From: Thereva unica
Taxonomy: Eukaryota; Arthropoda; Insecta; Diptera; Therevidae
Length of the DNA stretch: 64,000 nucleotides
NCBI GenBank assembly: GCA_949987705.1
Contig: OX465286.1
Span: 7,479,445 to 7,543,444 of the forward strand
Direction: 5' to 3'
In this document: piece by piece, positions 30,900 to 42,572 of the stretch
How the letters are laid out: every line of letters starts with the position of its first letter
How positions within the stretch are numbered: the stretch's first letter is position 1
The notes under the pieces: generated by a model
Database searches by the model: none
Seen by the model: the letters and a program-made list of their open reading frames with translations, nothing else
Told to the model about the DNA's origin: nothing
Translations under genes and position numbers: made by a program

Positions 30900-31640
30900 T
30901 ATTATCCCATAGCATCAGTCATGTGGTTGTGATCAAGTCCCTGCAGGTCATGGCCAGCTACTTCGGGCGCGCAGCAAGCCCTAGGAACCTCGGATATTCT
31001 GAGCCCTGTCTCGGCTATTGCCTCCAGAGAACTACCTTGCACGGCAATTATAATTTTTCCGCAAGCATGCCCATTCTGACACTTTCTGACAGAAGAAGGT
31101 CTGCTTTAGAACCGTTCTGTATCGGACTCTTTTTCTGAAGGCTTTTCAAACCGTGTGTGTTGAAGCTTAAATCTTTTTGCCGGGTTGTGGCCTGGATCTA
31201 ACCCTTTTCTTTTTAAGGATATTGGTATATCTATTCTGTTCAAGGGCCACGCAGAGCCGGGAGTAGCCAGCTTCCAAAAATCGTCTAAAACGTTTTCGCA
31301 TTGCAGCACCCGTCTTCTTATAGCGGATGTTTTTTCGGTTCGCCTCCCTGATGGAGAAGAAGATGGCAAGGTTTCCGCAGGTTTCCGCACCTGAGCTTTT
31401 AAGGAAATTTTCTTCTAATGAAGGAGTGATCTCATGGTACTCCACCACGGTTTGCCAGCTCAACCTACCCTCAGGAATCTCGAAAATAATTTCCTTCACT
31501 GGGGCCACATTTATCACCCTGTTGCATGGGTTCAGAAATATCGAACTGGCCTTGTCTTGTTGGGGCTATAATCACTATGAGCAGGGCTATTATACATTTT
31601 TGCAAGGAAGAGCCCTACATTATTGAACACCCGTCGTTCT
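30900..31640. other. Unrecognised, relatively GC-rich stretch with long open frames
   Basis: Base composition rises sharply compared with both flanks, and open frames of 94-116 residues occur on both strands. The minus-strand frame at 31167-31517 contains VAPVKEIIFEIPEGRLSWQT and then a basic region. These features suggest old coding DNA, perhaps a transposon ORF1, but I do not recognise the family. A frameshifted minus-strand reading is the more protein-like one. Function cannot be stated. Confidence 0.3.
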
Positions 31641-32179
31641 TTTAAACAAGATAGCAAGTACCAATTTTCGGTGGAGTATGTAGAACTAAGCGCGACTTAA
31701 CCTTCTAGCTCGAGTCTTCTACTTCAAAAAAATATTTGCGGGTTTTCGCTTAATTAACTTTAGAGTTACTTAATCCACTGGTATCAAAATCAACTACAGG
31801 CGCTATTAAAAAAAAATACTACCCAAAAGTGGTTTATGCTAGTATATATTAAACGCAGATTAAAATTCTCAAATATATGCAGTTTTTCAGCCTCCTAACA
31901 TTATTCTCTATACAATTCTATATTTATAAATACACAATAAAAAATAAGTATCTTGTTTCTACATGATGAGCGCGAAAAAAAAGTATTGATAACCGATCGT
32001 GTTCTATGACATGAATTTGACACGGTTTCGAAACCTCAATATATGCAAAAAAAAAAAAACACTCAAAAACATATAATAATAAAAAAAAGATTACCAAATA
32101 TTCAAAATGTCTAATTATTAATTTTTTTTTGCGGCTGGCATTCTTCTAATAAAAATTATTTTATAAAAATTAATCGTTA
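31641..32179. other. AT-rich spacer
   Basis: No gene was recognised. Poly(A) and poly(T) stretches are frequent. Confidence 0.55.
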
Positions 32180-32320
32180 TCTAATTAATAAAAGAAAGTT
32201 TCTGTATGCGTGTATGTATGTGTGCGCTATAGCGGGCGCACCAGTCATCGTAGAGCTTCGAAATTTTGCACGAAGGTCCGTTGGGGTCTGCCCTGAAACA
32301 CCTCGAAGCCCGATTTTCGA

Positions 32321-32870
32321 AATTCAAAATGGCCGCCGAAAAATGACCGAAATTCAAAATGGCCACCAAAATATGAATTTGCAAATTGTGTTCCGATTTC
32401 AATGAAAGTGGGTATCTAGGGGTTCTTAAGGTCGCTAAAAACGAATTTGTGGTCAAAACTTAAAAATTCAAAATGGCCGCGCCAATATGGCCGACGAATT
32501 TGCCAATTGTGATCCGATTCCAATGAAAATCGATATCTGGGGTTTTTTGAGGTAGCAAATAACGAATGTTTGATCGGACCTTATAAATTCAAAATGGCCG
32601 CGCCAATATGGCTGACGAATTTGCCAATTGTATTCCGATTCCAATGACAATCGGTATCTGGAGTTTTATGAGGTAGCAAATAACGAATGTTTAAACAAAA
32701 CTAATAAATTCAAAATGGCCGCCCCAATATGGCCGACGAATTTGCCAATTGTGATCCGATTCCAATGAAAATCGATATCTGGGGTTTTTTGAGGTAGCAA
32801 ATAACGAATGTTTGATCGGACCTTATAAATTCAAAATGGCCGCGCCAATATGGCTGACGAATTTGCCGAA
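32321..32870 (+). repeat. 121-bp tandem repeat within the Helitron
   Basis: ATTCAAAATGGCCGC recurs at about 32466, 32587, 32708 and 32829, an exact 121-bp spacing, with more degenerate starts at 32322 and 32352. Each unit contains GACGAATTTGCCAATTGT and GAGGTAGCAAATAACGAATG. Confidence 0.9.
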
Positions 32871-33792
32871 TTTCTTTGAGGAAGAACTGTATATAGTTCA
32901 ATTATAAAAAGGCAAATTTGGTTTTGGTTGTTTCCAAAAAAAGTCTACACATCACGAAATATTTTATAAAAAAACAAATAAGTTCCATTCCCCGACCCTA
33001 TTGCCGTGAACTTGGCCACTTTCTAAAAAGTGGGAAATTTCTTAAATTTCCCCTAAACAGTGGAAACAGTAGAAATATGTTTTCAGATTTGTATGAGGAA
33101 GAACTGTATATAGTTCAATTAAAAAAAGGCTGTTTGCATTGTAAAGCAAATTTTGTTTTGGTTGTTTACAAAAAAGTCTCCACATCAACGAATAAGTGCC
33201 CCCTATTGCCGTGAAGTTTGGCACTTTCTGAAAAGTGGGAAATTTCTTAAATTCCCCCTAACAGTAGAAACGGTAGAAATAGGTTTCCAGATTTATATGA
33301 GGAAGAACTGTATATAGTTCAATTAAAAAAAGGCTGTTTGCATTGTAAAGCAAATTTTGTTTTGGTTGTTTACAAAAAAGTCTCCACATCAACGAATAAG
33401 TGCCCCCTATTGCCGTGAACTTTGGCACTTTCTGAAAAGTGGGAAATTCCTTAAATTCCCCCTAACCTGTGGAAATAAGTTTTCAGATTTGTTATGAAGA
33501 AGAACTGTATTAGTTCAGCTAAGAAATCCTCTTTATAAATTTTATTTTTGTTGTTTACAAAAAAAGTCCCCATGTCAGGAAATATTTTATAAAAAACCAA
33601 TGCCATTCCCCTATTCCCGTGAAGTTTGCCACATTCTGAAAAGTGGGAAATTTCTTAAATTCCCCCTAACAGTAGAAACGGTAGAAATATGTTTTCAGAT
33701 TTGTATGAGGAAGAACTGTATATAGTTCAATTAAAAAAAGGCTGTTTGCATTGTAAAGCAAATTTTGTTTTGGTTGTTTACAAAAAATGCGA
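32871..33792 (+). repeat. ~205-bp tandem repeat within the Helitron
   Basis: GAAGAACTGTAT occurs at 32881, 33098, 33302, 33499 and 33710, a spacing of 197-217 bp. Units share AAAAGTGGGAAATT and TTTTGGTTGTTTAC. The last unit runs into the Helitron 3' end. Small frames within are repeats of one another and not genes. Confidence 0.88.
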
Positions 33793-33837
33793 TTTTTTTA
33801 TTGAAAGGCGTTGCAACGCACGCGGGTTTTTTGCTAG

Positions 33838-34344
33838 TAATATAATATTATACAAAACTGAACGCCTCGAAAAAAGAAGAATAGTCCAAGTAACCCACTT
33901 ACCGAGAAAACGCTTCTTATCAGCAACGTGATAATTATTTTTATTATTTTTTTTTCGCCGTCGCCTTTAACCAAACACAACAAAAAACCGATCTCAAATC
34001 ATTACTTTTCATTCTTTTGTTAGTATAATTTAAAAATGAACTTTATCAATTTTATTAATTTTTTTCTGCATGGTTTTTGGGTAAGTTTTAATTTTATAAA
34101 CCGTATGCGCGATAACCGAGTGGAGGAATCCTGATTGGGAATTTTTTTTTTGGGGTATCTTAAAAAACCTTCGGAGTTGTTAATATGTCTGTAATATACT
34201 TTGAGGCTTGTTAATGTGGCATGGTCCTTGGTCATTCCATTTTTCTTATCTAGATAGTCTGTCCTGCCATCAACACTATTATACCTAATATTTGTAGGTC
34301 AGATCGCTTGAACAGGTTCGGCAGTCCGGTGATCTTTTTCACTT
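33838..34344. other. Spacer, nothing recognised
   Basis: AT-rich at the left, with no gene or RNA signature. Confidence 0.5.
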
Positions 34345-34405
34345 TTGTTTTGAAATTGCGCCCGGTAAAAATACACCAATTGCACCTATGAAAGCGCCAC
34401 CCCTG
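34345..34405 (-). mobile_element. Non-autonomous hAT, GGCGC family, terminal fragment
   Basis: On the minus strand this reads CAGGGGTGGCGCTTTCATAG, then CACCGGGCGCAATTTCA with an altered spacer, the left end of the same family as 2598-3516. The other end is missing or not recognisable. Confidence 0.7.
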
Positions 34406-34837
34406 CGAATAGGGTTTCGTTAAGCTCTTCGCTATCGCGGGGCATTCTCAGGGAAAATGAAGGGAAGACTCATTCTTCTTAAGGCAAAGCGTGCAGGGGA
34501 GGTCCTCCAACTTTTCTATCATCCATAATCGGCAGTTAATATCGCACTTTCCTGTAATTAAGCCAACAAGAGTGCTGCACCCTTTCTACTGCGCCCCAAA
34601 AATTCGTTGGTCGCGTTAAGCGAAGTCAGAAGAAGGAACCGCTTAGAGCTCTTCACCAAAGTAGTGGATGCCCCAATAGACGGTTCCGGACCGATTAATA
34701 TAATGCCAGATCCTTGTTTAGCCAGGTCAGTCGTTTTTCATTGCTGTTGAAACCGCAGGAGTCCTTCAAATGGAACTGTATAAACCTGTGGCTTTAAAAA
34801 TAGTGTTTCTTCAAGACCTTCCACGCCAGTATTTGAG

Positions 34838-35074
34838 GTGCAGAAATCCACGATACTGTGGCTGAAAGCGATTGTTCATCTGGGCGCTGGTCTTGGGCGA
34901 GAACATTCTGCAATAATCCAGATTATAGAAGAGACTCTGGACTGCATACCCTTCAAGATCTCAAAATTTGAGCTTGTTGGCTTGATTACCGGACACTGCT
35001 CCCTCAATTACCACTTGTGGAGGAGGCTTTGCCTGGAGGAGGATGAGCCTGCGTCTCTTCCACGTCTTCCTTGA
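34838..35074 (+). mobile_element. Non-LTR ORF2 C-terminal relic (GLITGHCSLNYHL)
   Basis: The frame contains FELVGLITGHCSLNYHLWRR, corresponding to the LTGHC block that follows RNase H in R1/Jockey-type proteins, as in the better copy at 1707-2132. The cysteine cluster that should follow is lost to a frame change. Upstream DNA to about 34680 may be the decayed RNase H domain but cannot be confirmed. Inactive. Confidence 0.55.
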
Positions 35075-35162
35075 GCGCCGCAATAGCGATGACCAGGGTT
35101 TCTTGTTCGCTACTGAGCTTGTTTTAAGTTTTTTAGCAACATAATATCACCCTAAAACCAAA

Positions 35163-35489
35163 AAAATACTACCAAAATGTATAAAATACATAAATTCACT
35201 AAAATAAACCCGAAATAAGCTAAATTAACTAATTAAATTAAAGATATAATAAAAAAACTAAAAATTTCAATTCTTCAAATCTCAAAAAAATGCAGAAGAA
35301 TCGCAACGATAAAAACTCATTTTTTCGGTTGATTTTTACGTTTTTTCTAAATTACTATTATTACGCATATTATTATCGAAAACTAATTTTTTATATGTTG
35401 TACAATATTTTTAATAACTAAAAAACATAATTTCACCATAATTTTATTGATTAAATTAATAATAATCAATAAAATAAACTTTTAAAACT
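35163..35489 (+). repeat. Dispersed AT-rich repeat, copy 2
   Basis: Partner of 858-1180 in the same orientation. In both places similarity starts at AAAATACTAC and ends just after AATAAAATAAACTTTT. Both copies are found within about 1.5 kb of an ORF2 C-terminal fragment carrying a TGHC motif, though on different sides of it. Confidence 0.75.
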
Positions 35490-36129
35490 TATCATATAAC
35501 AAGGCGCCATCTAGATCAGAAAGTTGGAAAGTATGTGCCTTATAAAATCGCGTCCCATTAATGCGCAGACTCTTTGCAGAATTTTTCTTTGACAGATGGA
35601 ATTTAAAGTGGCGAAAGGTGCGAGGATCGTGTTGGAAAAATTAATTTTTATCCTATTTAAAACAAATATAATTGTGTAAGAATTGAAATTAATTAGTCAT
35701 TAATAAGTGATTAAACGATTTATTAATTAATTTAGAAGTGTTACGGTGTTTATTATGGTGTATTTTATAAAATAAAATTGTGCAAGATTCTGATTGGAAA
35801 TTTTGAACATGGCAGGTGGTTTTTAAGTTTTAAATTTTTGAATTTATTTATCTATATTATATATTTGGGGTAAGGGTAAACCCCTTAAGGTTTACGCCAA
35901 TTGACTTGCGCAAGCCAATAAGTGCAAAATATGTAAAATATATGCGGCTACTACCCTCAGCATGACCTTGGGTGAAGGGAGTCGTTTGATCGCAAGAGGG
36001 TACCTTTTTTAAGCAGATCCAAATGGCCTAATATTTTTGGGAAAGTGTTCAACTGTTGTATGGTCTGAGGGTTTGTAAATGTTATCCATTATTTATTTAA
36101 CAACTGGCTAATGTTAATGAACAATTCAT
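35490..36129. other. AT-rich spacer
   Basis: Nothing was recognised. The segment at 35510-35820 is moderately AT-rich with no coding similarity. Confidence 0.5.
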
Positions 36130-36560
36130 CATCGTCAGGAGCTCCACAGCCTATTTCTGGGCCTTTGCTTCCCGTCTTTCCCAGTTTCTTAGTACCTTAC
36201 GTTATAATCGTGCCTAGGTATACAAACTCATCTACTGCTTCTATATTGTAGGTGTTTATTTGGTGTGAGGGGTGGCAATAATTCACCATCAATTCTGACT
36301 CTACCCTTTGAATCTTTTTTTGTGTAAGGGACACATATGCCCTCGTTTCTCTCCTCATCAGGCATTTCTTTCCTTCTACAGATTTCCACTGTTACTACAT
36401 GTAGTTTTTGGATAGTTTCCTCTGTTCTGCAGGTAAGCTGTCAGACCTTGATGCCTTATTATTTTTTAATGCTCCCAATGCTTGGCGTACTTATTCCATT
36501 GTAGGGGCTGTTGTGCTCTCATTCTCATCGTCCACATTCATGTTCTGTATTATTTCGGAT
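36130..36560 (-). mobile_element. Non-LTR reverse transcriptase relic with internal deletion
   Basis: Across frameshifts the minus strand gives PTME-VRQALGALKNNKASRS with LPAE (about 36440-36515), then KEMPDEERNEGICVP, then EAVDEFVYLGTIIT (about 36180-36220). These are the fingers, fingers/palm and thumb-side landmarks of an insect non-LTR reverse transcriptase. The FADD-containing palm between the second and third is missing, so there is a deletion of several hundred bases. Inactive. Confidence 0.65.
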
Positions 36561-36619
36561 ACCAATGGACCCCTGCTCTAGGTTCATTAATAGTAGTTCC
36601 TCGAAACTTCGTCCTTAGA

Positions 36620-37110
36620 ACTTAATATGTACCCACTTTTATCCTTGCACATTGCAAGTAGTCGTTGGAGGGCGACTCGAGGCGAGATAATTACGATCGC
36701 AGCGATATGGGAGATAAAGATGTGGCTTGAGAGGGCTTCTCTAATGCTATCTAAACGGGAAGAAGTGCTAATCAACAAGCGAAGAAAGGTGGAGACCATA
36801 GCGATGAAGGTAGATGACCAGGGATGGTAGCGCGTAAGGCGTAAGTTTGATCGACGATCTTCATTCAAAAATGTTTGTAGCATTTGAATTTTTTTGTATG
36901 AAGAGGGCCATTTAAACAACTTATGTGCTACCACCCCAGGCCATCCGCCCTTAGATATTTGGGAGTAATGATTGACCGGATAGGGTGCACTTGGCGGGCG
37001 CCAAACCTTCAATATCAGCGCAGCACTCACGAGGATGCTGTGCAACATTAGAGGGCCCCAGGCCAAGCCGACGCGCCTCCTTATCAAAAGACTGCTAGTG
37101 GCATTTCAAG
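36620..37110 (+). mobile_element. Non-LTR reverse transcriptase relic (R1/Jockey-like)
   Basis: The plus strand gives KREEVLINKRRKVETIAMKV (about 36760-36815), then after a frame change RYLGVMIDRIGCTW (about 36955-36995) and IRGPQAKPTRLLIKRLL (about 37045-37095). These match the stretch between the catalytic box and the C-terminus of R1/Jockey-type reverse transcriptases. About 100 bp between the first two blocks shows no similarity and may be an insertion. It is oriented opposite to the neighbouring relic at 36130-36560 and belongs to a different clade. Confidence 0.6.
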
Positions 37111-37379
37111 ATTAAGGTTTTTTTTTTTATTGTAAACAATTAATTTAAATCGATTCCGATTTAATAAATGTTAAATTGTTTAAATTTGACAAAAAAAAAT
37201 CCAAATTAAAATGAGTGTAGACACCGACACTCGAACTTAGGAATTTTGTATACAAGGACTGTAGTCTTGACGATCGGCCACCAGCTTTTGTGGGTTAATA
37301 TGAAAGTTGAAAGTTCGCAAATGTTGGAACTTCTATCCATGCATAGGGAATTAGAAGTTGATCGTAAGTTGATTTGCAA

Positions 37380-39373
37380 GCTCCCCAATTTGATCGTGCT
37401 TTCATCACTTCTTCCTTTTAATAACATAATTCGCAAGATCACTTTTGGAAATTGTGCACTTTATTAGTGATTTTCTCTCCTATCCCTTCGGGACATTCCC
37501 GTCTCTAGTGGTAGAGAGGGAAGCTGGTGGGTCGTCCCCTGTGTGTGTGCGGGGCAGATTCTGGCCCCCCCGCACTGACACCAGCACCTTTTTTGCTAAA
37601 AGTAAGTAAGGAAGGAAGGATGGTAATAATATAATAAAGAGAAGAGAAAGAGGGGTAATAGAAAGGGAATAGGAAACATAATAAATCAAGGGAATAGGAA
37701 ACATATAATAATATAATAAAGAGAAGAGAAATAGGGGTAATAGAAAGGGAATAGGAAACATAAAAATAATTCAGCTAGTAAAGAGGAATATTAATAATGA
37801 GAAGGAAAGAGGAAATCACGCCATATTAAATATAATACTATTAACATGAGAGTGAGAGAGAAAGTATCGAAGGTGGAAGGGTGATATCAAATAATACAAT
37901 AGGGCATAGACATGTTCTATTCCCCAAAGTATGAGAGAAATTGTGCTAAAACTGGACTTCGGAAAAAGCCAGTTAATTTCTCATTGATCTTGCAGATTTC
38001 AGTGAACGTGGTCACGTCGGTGCTGCGTTCTCTAAAATAATTTTCCCTTTAAAACGCATTATTGTTGCAATTGTACTATTATTAAATATTTTTCACGGTG
38101 TAAAAATTTAAAATTTTTTTTTGTTCAATTTCCAGGTGATAGTGGCTGCTGCTTGGTTGACATCATTAAGCGGCGTGGGCCCTTCAGTTCAAGGTTAGAT
38201 GCACGATTTTCTTCATAATTGTTTTACAATAATCATTTTTCAATATTTTACAATAATCAATCGCCATATTTTAACCTTCAATTAGTTTTCATATTCTTTA
38301 ATTTGTTATGTGAAAGGCATAGAAACCCTTTGTTCTTCCCATGGTGGCCGATTTTTTTTTATTCATTCTAGAAACTAATAGAAGGCAAGGTGAAGGTGGA
38401 ATTGTCTTCATAATTTCGCAATATTATACTTCTAAAAAAAAGTGCGTAATTTATAATTTAATGTTTGAGGTGGAAAGTTTTTTTTTTCAATTTACACATA
38501 AATCTAGTGATGATAGTGGCTGCTGTCTGATATCATTAAGTGTGGGTGGCAGGCAGTTCAAGGGCAGTTCAAGAGCAGCTCAAGGTTTGATGCAAGATTT
38601 TCAATCATCATTATTTCACAATCCTTATTATTTTACAATAGTCAATCGACAAATTCTCAACTCGGTCTTCCAATTAGTTATCAATTTCTTTAGTTAATTT
38701 TGTCAAGGTGTTCAGGTATAACAACCACCCGCTGGGCTGTAGCCTTCTTTTTCCAACTTTTGGTGTGCTAATAGTTTTTTTATCCATTCTTGAAAATCAT
38801 AGAGGGAAAGGTGTAATAGTTTTCATTATTTCGCATTATTAAACTTCTGAAAAATGCACTTAGCATATTGCGCAGTGCGCTAATTTAATGTGGAATGGCG
38901 GTGGAACAAAAAAAAATTTTTTTTGCTTTTCATTTCGCATGCATCTAGTGGTGGTAGCAGCTGCGGCCGAAAGTTCTAGTTTTGATACACGTGCTCCTCA
39001 TTATTTTACAATGTAATCAATACATGATATTTTCTACTCGTCCTTGCAATTAGTTTTCATTGTCTTCAATTTGTTTTGTGTAAGGTGTTCAGGTATAAAG
39101 TGTGCAGGTATAAAAACCGGCTGCAATATTTATTCTTTGATTTTTTCTTTGTGTTTCCCAGTTTTGGCTTGTGCTGATTCTTTTTTTTTCTTTCATTTTT
39201 GAAAATAATAGGAGGCAATTGTTTTTTTATTATATTATAAATTGTTATGGTGTTTTAGCGTCTCATATTGCCGGTAATGCACACTGGCACGTGCTGCATT
39301 TTTAGTTCTATCGTGTTAATTAAGGTGAATTTTCCAGGTAATTTGTTTATGCTCTTTACTAATATCGAGGGTT
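37380..39373 (+). repeat. ~2-kb dispersed repeat of unknown class, copy 2
   Basis: Matches 28211-30171 end to end with small indels, including an extra stretch of AATAGGAAACAT-type sequence near 37670-37700. The three internal ~400-bp units begin near 38136, 38510 and 38943. The sequences outside the two copies differ, so this is not a large segmental duplication. Confidence 0.88.
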
Positions 39374-39489
39374 ATTTTCTTTTCTATCTCGTGCTGTTGT
39401 TACTTTGCTTTATCGCATTCCACCTGCAGCATAATGTGATTAAAATAAAAAGTTCGGCTTAGAGTATGTTTTTTTTATTAATTATTATT

Positions 39490-39895
39490 TTTATTAAGTT
39501 AGCATTCTCTTCTCAGCTCGCCTCCTTATACTCCTCTTCAGAGTTTCTTGTCCTGTGTCTTCTTAGCATGACCTGAATGCTCGGGCTTTCTTCATTGTCA
39601 CCTGGGCGCAATCTGCATCAAGCTACTCTACTCTTCGTGCTTGTTGCACAAAATCTAGAACCTTTTCTGCTTTTCTATTTTCGTCGTTCCATTGCTCTTT
39701 CAAGTTCTTATGAGTGTTTCGACCAATTTAATTTATTCTTACGTTTCCTCTTGTTTTTGTTGCAGATATCCTGGCCCTAACTTTCATTCCTCTTAAGAAG
39801 TGATCATAGTCTATATTTGCGCCGCAGTATGCTCTCACATCAAGCACATTGGTGGGATGACATATATTACAGAAGACATTATCTAGTAATATCTT
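39490..39895 (-). mobile_element. Non-LTR retrotransposon endonuclease-domain relic
   Basis: On the minus strand, HPTNVLDVRAYCGANIDYDH followed by FLRGMKVRARIS is the end of the APE-type endonuclease domain, where the S/Y-D-H motif carries the catalytic Asp-His pair. Downstream DRRR/KKAR-like basic stretches (about 39500-39650) correspond to the linker before reverse transcriptase. Stops interrupt the frame. It is the only endonuclease fragment seen in the window. Confidence 0.65.
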
Positions 39896-40518
39896 GGCAC
39901 AGCTTTCTTGTGGCTAGTTTTGGTACAAGGTAAGAAGATGCAGCTTGTGGTAGATTAGCATAGTTTTAATTAATTGGCTTGTTTATAGCACAGTTTAGCC
40001 AACGAATAAAGAATTTTGGATGAAGAACGACTTTGCAAGATCCTAGAATTTAAAATATTTCATTATATTATTTGGGACGATTTGGGAATAGAGCACCACA
40101 GCTTTTGAAGTACCCTAACAAGGTAAGAACTTCAAAGTTTCGTTTCTGTGGATTAAGCTTGAGTTTTTTTTTCTGATTCTTTTAAAGGACAAGGAGGTTA
40201 TTGTAGACGATTCTGCGATACATCGATGGATACATTTAGGAAATGCACTTTGTAAATAAATATAAAAGTAAGTAATAAACACTTTTAATGGTAATAAACA
40301 CTTTCGATAGTGCAAAACATTTTTTATGATACTAAATTTCTGAACAGCTCTTAGTAATAACGATTTGGGTTTTTCTACTTCCAGAACGCTCTCGTTTCGT
40401 TTAAAATATCCACACGCCTCGATTTTTTTTAAATAGGGTAGATTATTCGGGAGTGCTTTTAGTGCTAACTTTTGCCTTTCAGCTCAACTCTTCCATGAGA
40501 TCAAGGGGGGTGGGCGGT
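39896..40518. other. Spacer bordering the satellite array
   Basis: AT-rich, with no gene recognised. The last bases before the array form a G-rich stretch (GGGGGGTGGGCGGTGG, about 40505-40520). Confidence 0.55.
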
Positions 40519-42572
40519 GGTGCTTTAACTTTTTTTAATAATTTTTTTTCGGTTCGGATTTTTCAAAATTTTAAATGGAGTTCAAGCAGATCTAGTGTAC
40601 ATCGTTGGTGGATGCACAAATGGAGCTCATTTCCACTTTTTCGCAGCTCTAGTCCATGCATGCATCCTCAGGAGGGTCTTGGCTAGCTCCAGGGTGCTTT
40701 AACTTTTTTTAATCATTTTTTTTCGGTTCGGATTTTTCAAAATTTTAAATGGAGTTCAAGCAGATCTAGTGTACATCGTTGGTGGATGCACAAATGGAGC
40801 TCATTTCCACTTTTTCGCAGCTCTAGTCCATGCATGCATCCTCAGGAAGGTCTTGGCTAGCTCCAGGGTGCTTTAACTTTTTTTTAATAATTTTTTTTCG
40901 GTTCGGATTTTTCAAAATTTTAAATGGAGTTCAAGCAGATCTAGTGTACATCGTTGGTGGATGCACAAATGGAGCTCATTTCCACTTTTTAGCAGCTCTA
41001 GTCCATGCATTCATCCTCAGGAAGGTCTTGGCTAGCTCCAGGGTGCTTTAACTTTTTTTTAATCATTTTTTTTCGGTTCGGATTTTTCAAAATTTTAAAT
41101 GGAGTTCAAGCAGATCTAGTGTACATCGTTGGTGGATGCACAAATGGAGCTCATTTCCACTTTTTCGCAGCTCTAGTCCATGCATGCATCCTCAGGAGGG
41201 TCTTGGCTAGCTCCAGGGTGCTTTAACTTTTTTTAAATAATTTTTTTCGGTTCGGATTTTTCAAAATTTTAAATGGAGTTCAAGCAGATCTAGTGTACAT
41301 CGTTGGTGGATGCACAAATGGAGCTCATTTCCACTTTTTCGCAGCTCTAGTCCATGCATGCATCCTCAGGAGGGTCTTGGCTAGCTCCAGGGTGCTTTAA
41401 CTTTTTTTTAATCATTTTTTTTCGGTTCGGATTTTTCAAAATTTTAAATGGAGTTCAAGCAGATCTAGTGTACATCGTTGGTGGATGCACAAATGGAGCT
41501 CATTTCCACTTTTTAGCAGCTCTAGTCCATGCATGCATCCTCAGGAAGGTCTTGGCTAGCTCCAGGGTGCTTTAACTTTTTTTTAATCATTTTTTTCGGT
41601 TCGGATTTTTCAAAATTTTAAATGGAGTTCAAGAAGATCTAGTGTACATCGTTGGTGGATGCACAAATGGAGCTCATTTCCACTTTTTAGCAGCTCTAGT
41701 CCATGCATGCGTCCTCAGGAAGGTCTTGGCTAGCTCCAGGGTGCTTTAACTTTTTTTTAATCATTTTTTTCGGTTCGGATTTTTCAAAATTTTAAATGGA
41801 GTTCAAGAAGATCTAGTGTACATCGTTGGTGGATGCACAAATGGAGCTCATTTCCACTTTTTAGCAGCTCTAGTCCATGCATGCATCCTCAGGAGGGTCT
41901 TGGCTAGCTCCAGGGTGCTTTAACTTTTTTTAATCATTTTTTTCGGTTCGGATTTTTCAAAATTTTAAATGGAGTTCAAGAATATCTAGTGTACATCGTT
42001 GGTGGATGCACAAATGAAGCTCATTTCCACTTTTTAGCAGCTCTAGTCCATGCATGCATCCTCAGGAGGGTCTTGGCTAGCTCCAGGGTGCTTTAACTTT
42101 TTTTAATCATTGTTTTTCGGGTCGGATTTTTCAAAATTTTAAATGGAGTTCAAGAAGATCTAGTGTACATCGTTGGTGGATGCACAAATGGAGCTCATTT
42201 CCACTTTTTAGCAGCTCTAGTCCATGCATGCATCCTCAGGAGGGTCTTGGCTAGCTCCAGGGTGCTTTAACTTTTTTTAATCATTTTTTTCGGTTCGCAT
42301 TTTTCAAAATTTTAAATGGAGTTCAAGAATATCTAGTGTACATCGTTGGTGGATGCACAAATGAAGCTCATTTCCACTTTTTAGCAGCTCTAGTCCATGC
42401 ATGCATCCTCAGGAGGGTCTTGGCTAGCTCCAGGGTGCTTTAACTTTTTTTAATCATTGTTTTTCGGTTCGGATTTTTCAAAATTTTAAATGGAGTTCAA
42501 GAAGATCTAGTGTACATCGTTGGTGGATGCACAAATGGAGCTCATTTCCACTTTTTAGCAGCTCTAGTCCAT

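Larger units (their letters stand above)
32180..33837 (+). mobile_element. Non-autonomous Helitron
   Basis: The element begins TCTAATTAATAAAAG after an A (32179) and ends GGTTTTTTGCTAG before a T (33838), as Helitrons insert between A and T with 5' TC and 3' CTAG ends. A 12-bp palindrome GCGTTGCAACGC (33808-33819) lies 14 bp before CTAG, where the 3' hairpin is expected. The 5' AAAGTTTCTGTATGCGTGTATG stretch is typical of insect copies. There is no Rep/helicase gene. Two internal tandem arrays fill most of its 1658 bp. Confidence 0.78.

Noticed and set aside
32321..33792. CRISPR-like regular repeats
   Set aside because: Units are 121 and ~205 bp with no short repeat/unique spacer pattern, and they lie inside a Helitron in a eukaryotic genome.
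36587..37087. 166-residue minus-strand frame
   Set aside because: It is the shadow of a plus-strand reverse transcriptase relic (KREEVLINKRRKVE, RYLGVMIDR).
37205..37265. Minus-strand tRNA-like stretch with AGTTCGAGTGT
   Set aside because: The T-stem does not pair and the candidate anticodon arm is a simple 8-bp hairpin. No cloverleaf can be drawn.
28211..39373. LTR retrotransposon with ~2-kb LTRs flanking 7.2 kb
   Set aside because: The interior holds a Helitron, hAT and non-LTR pieces rather than gag-pol. No primer-binding site or polypurine tract was found, and TG...CA ends are not evident.
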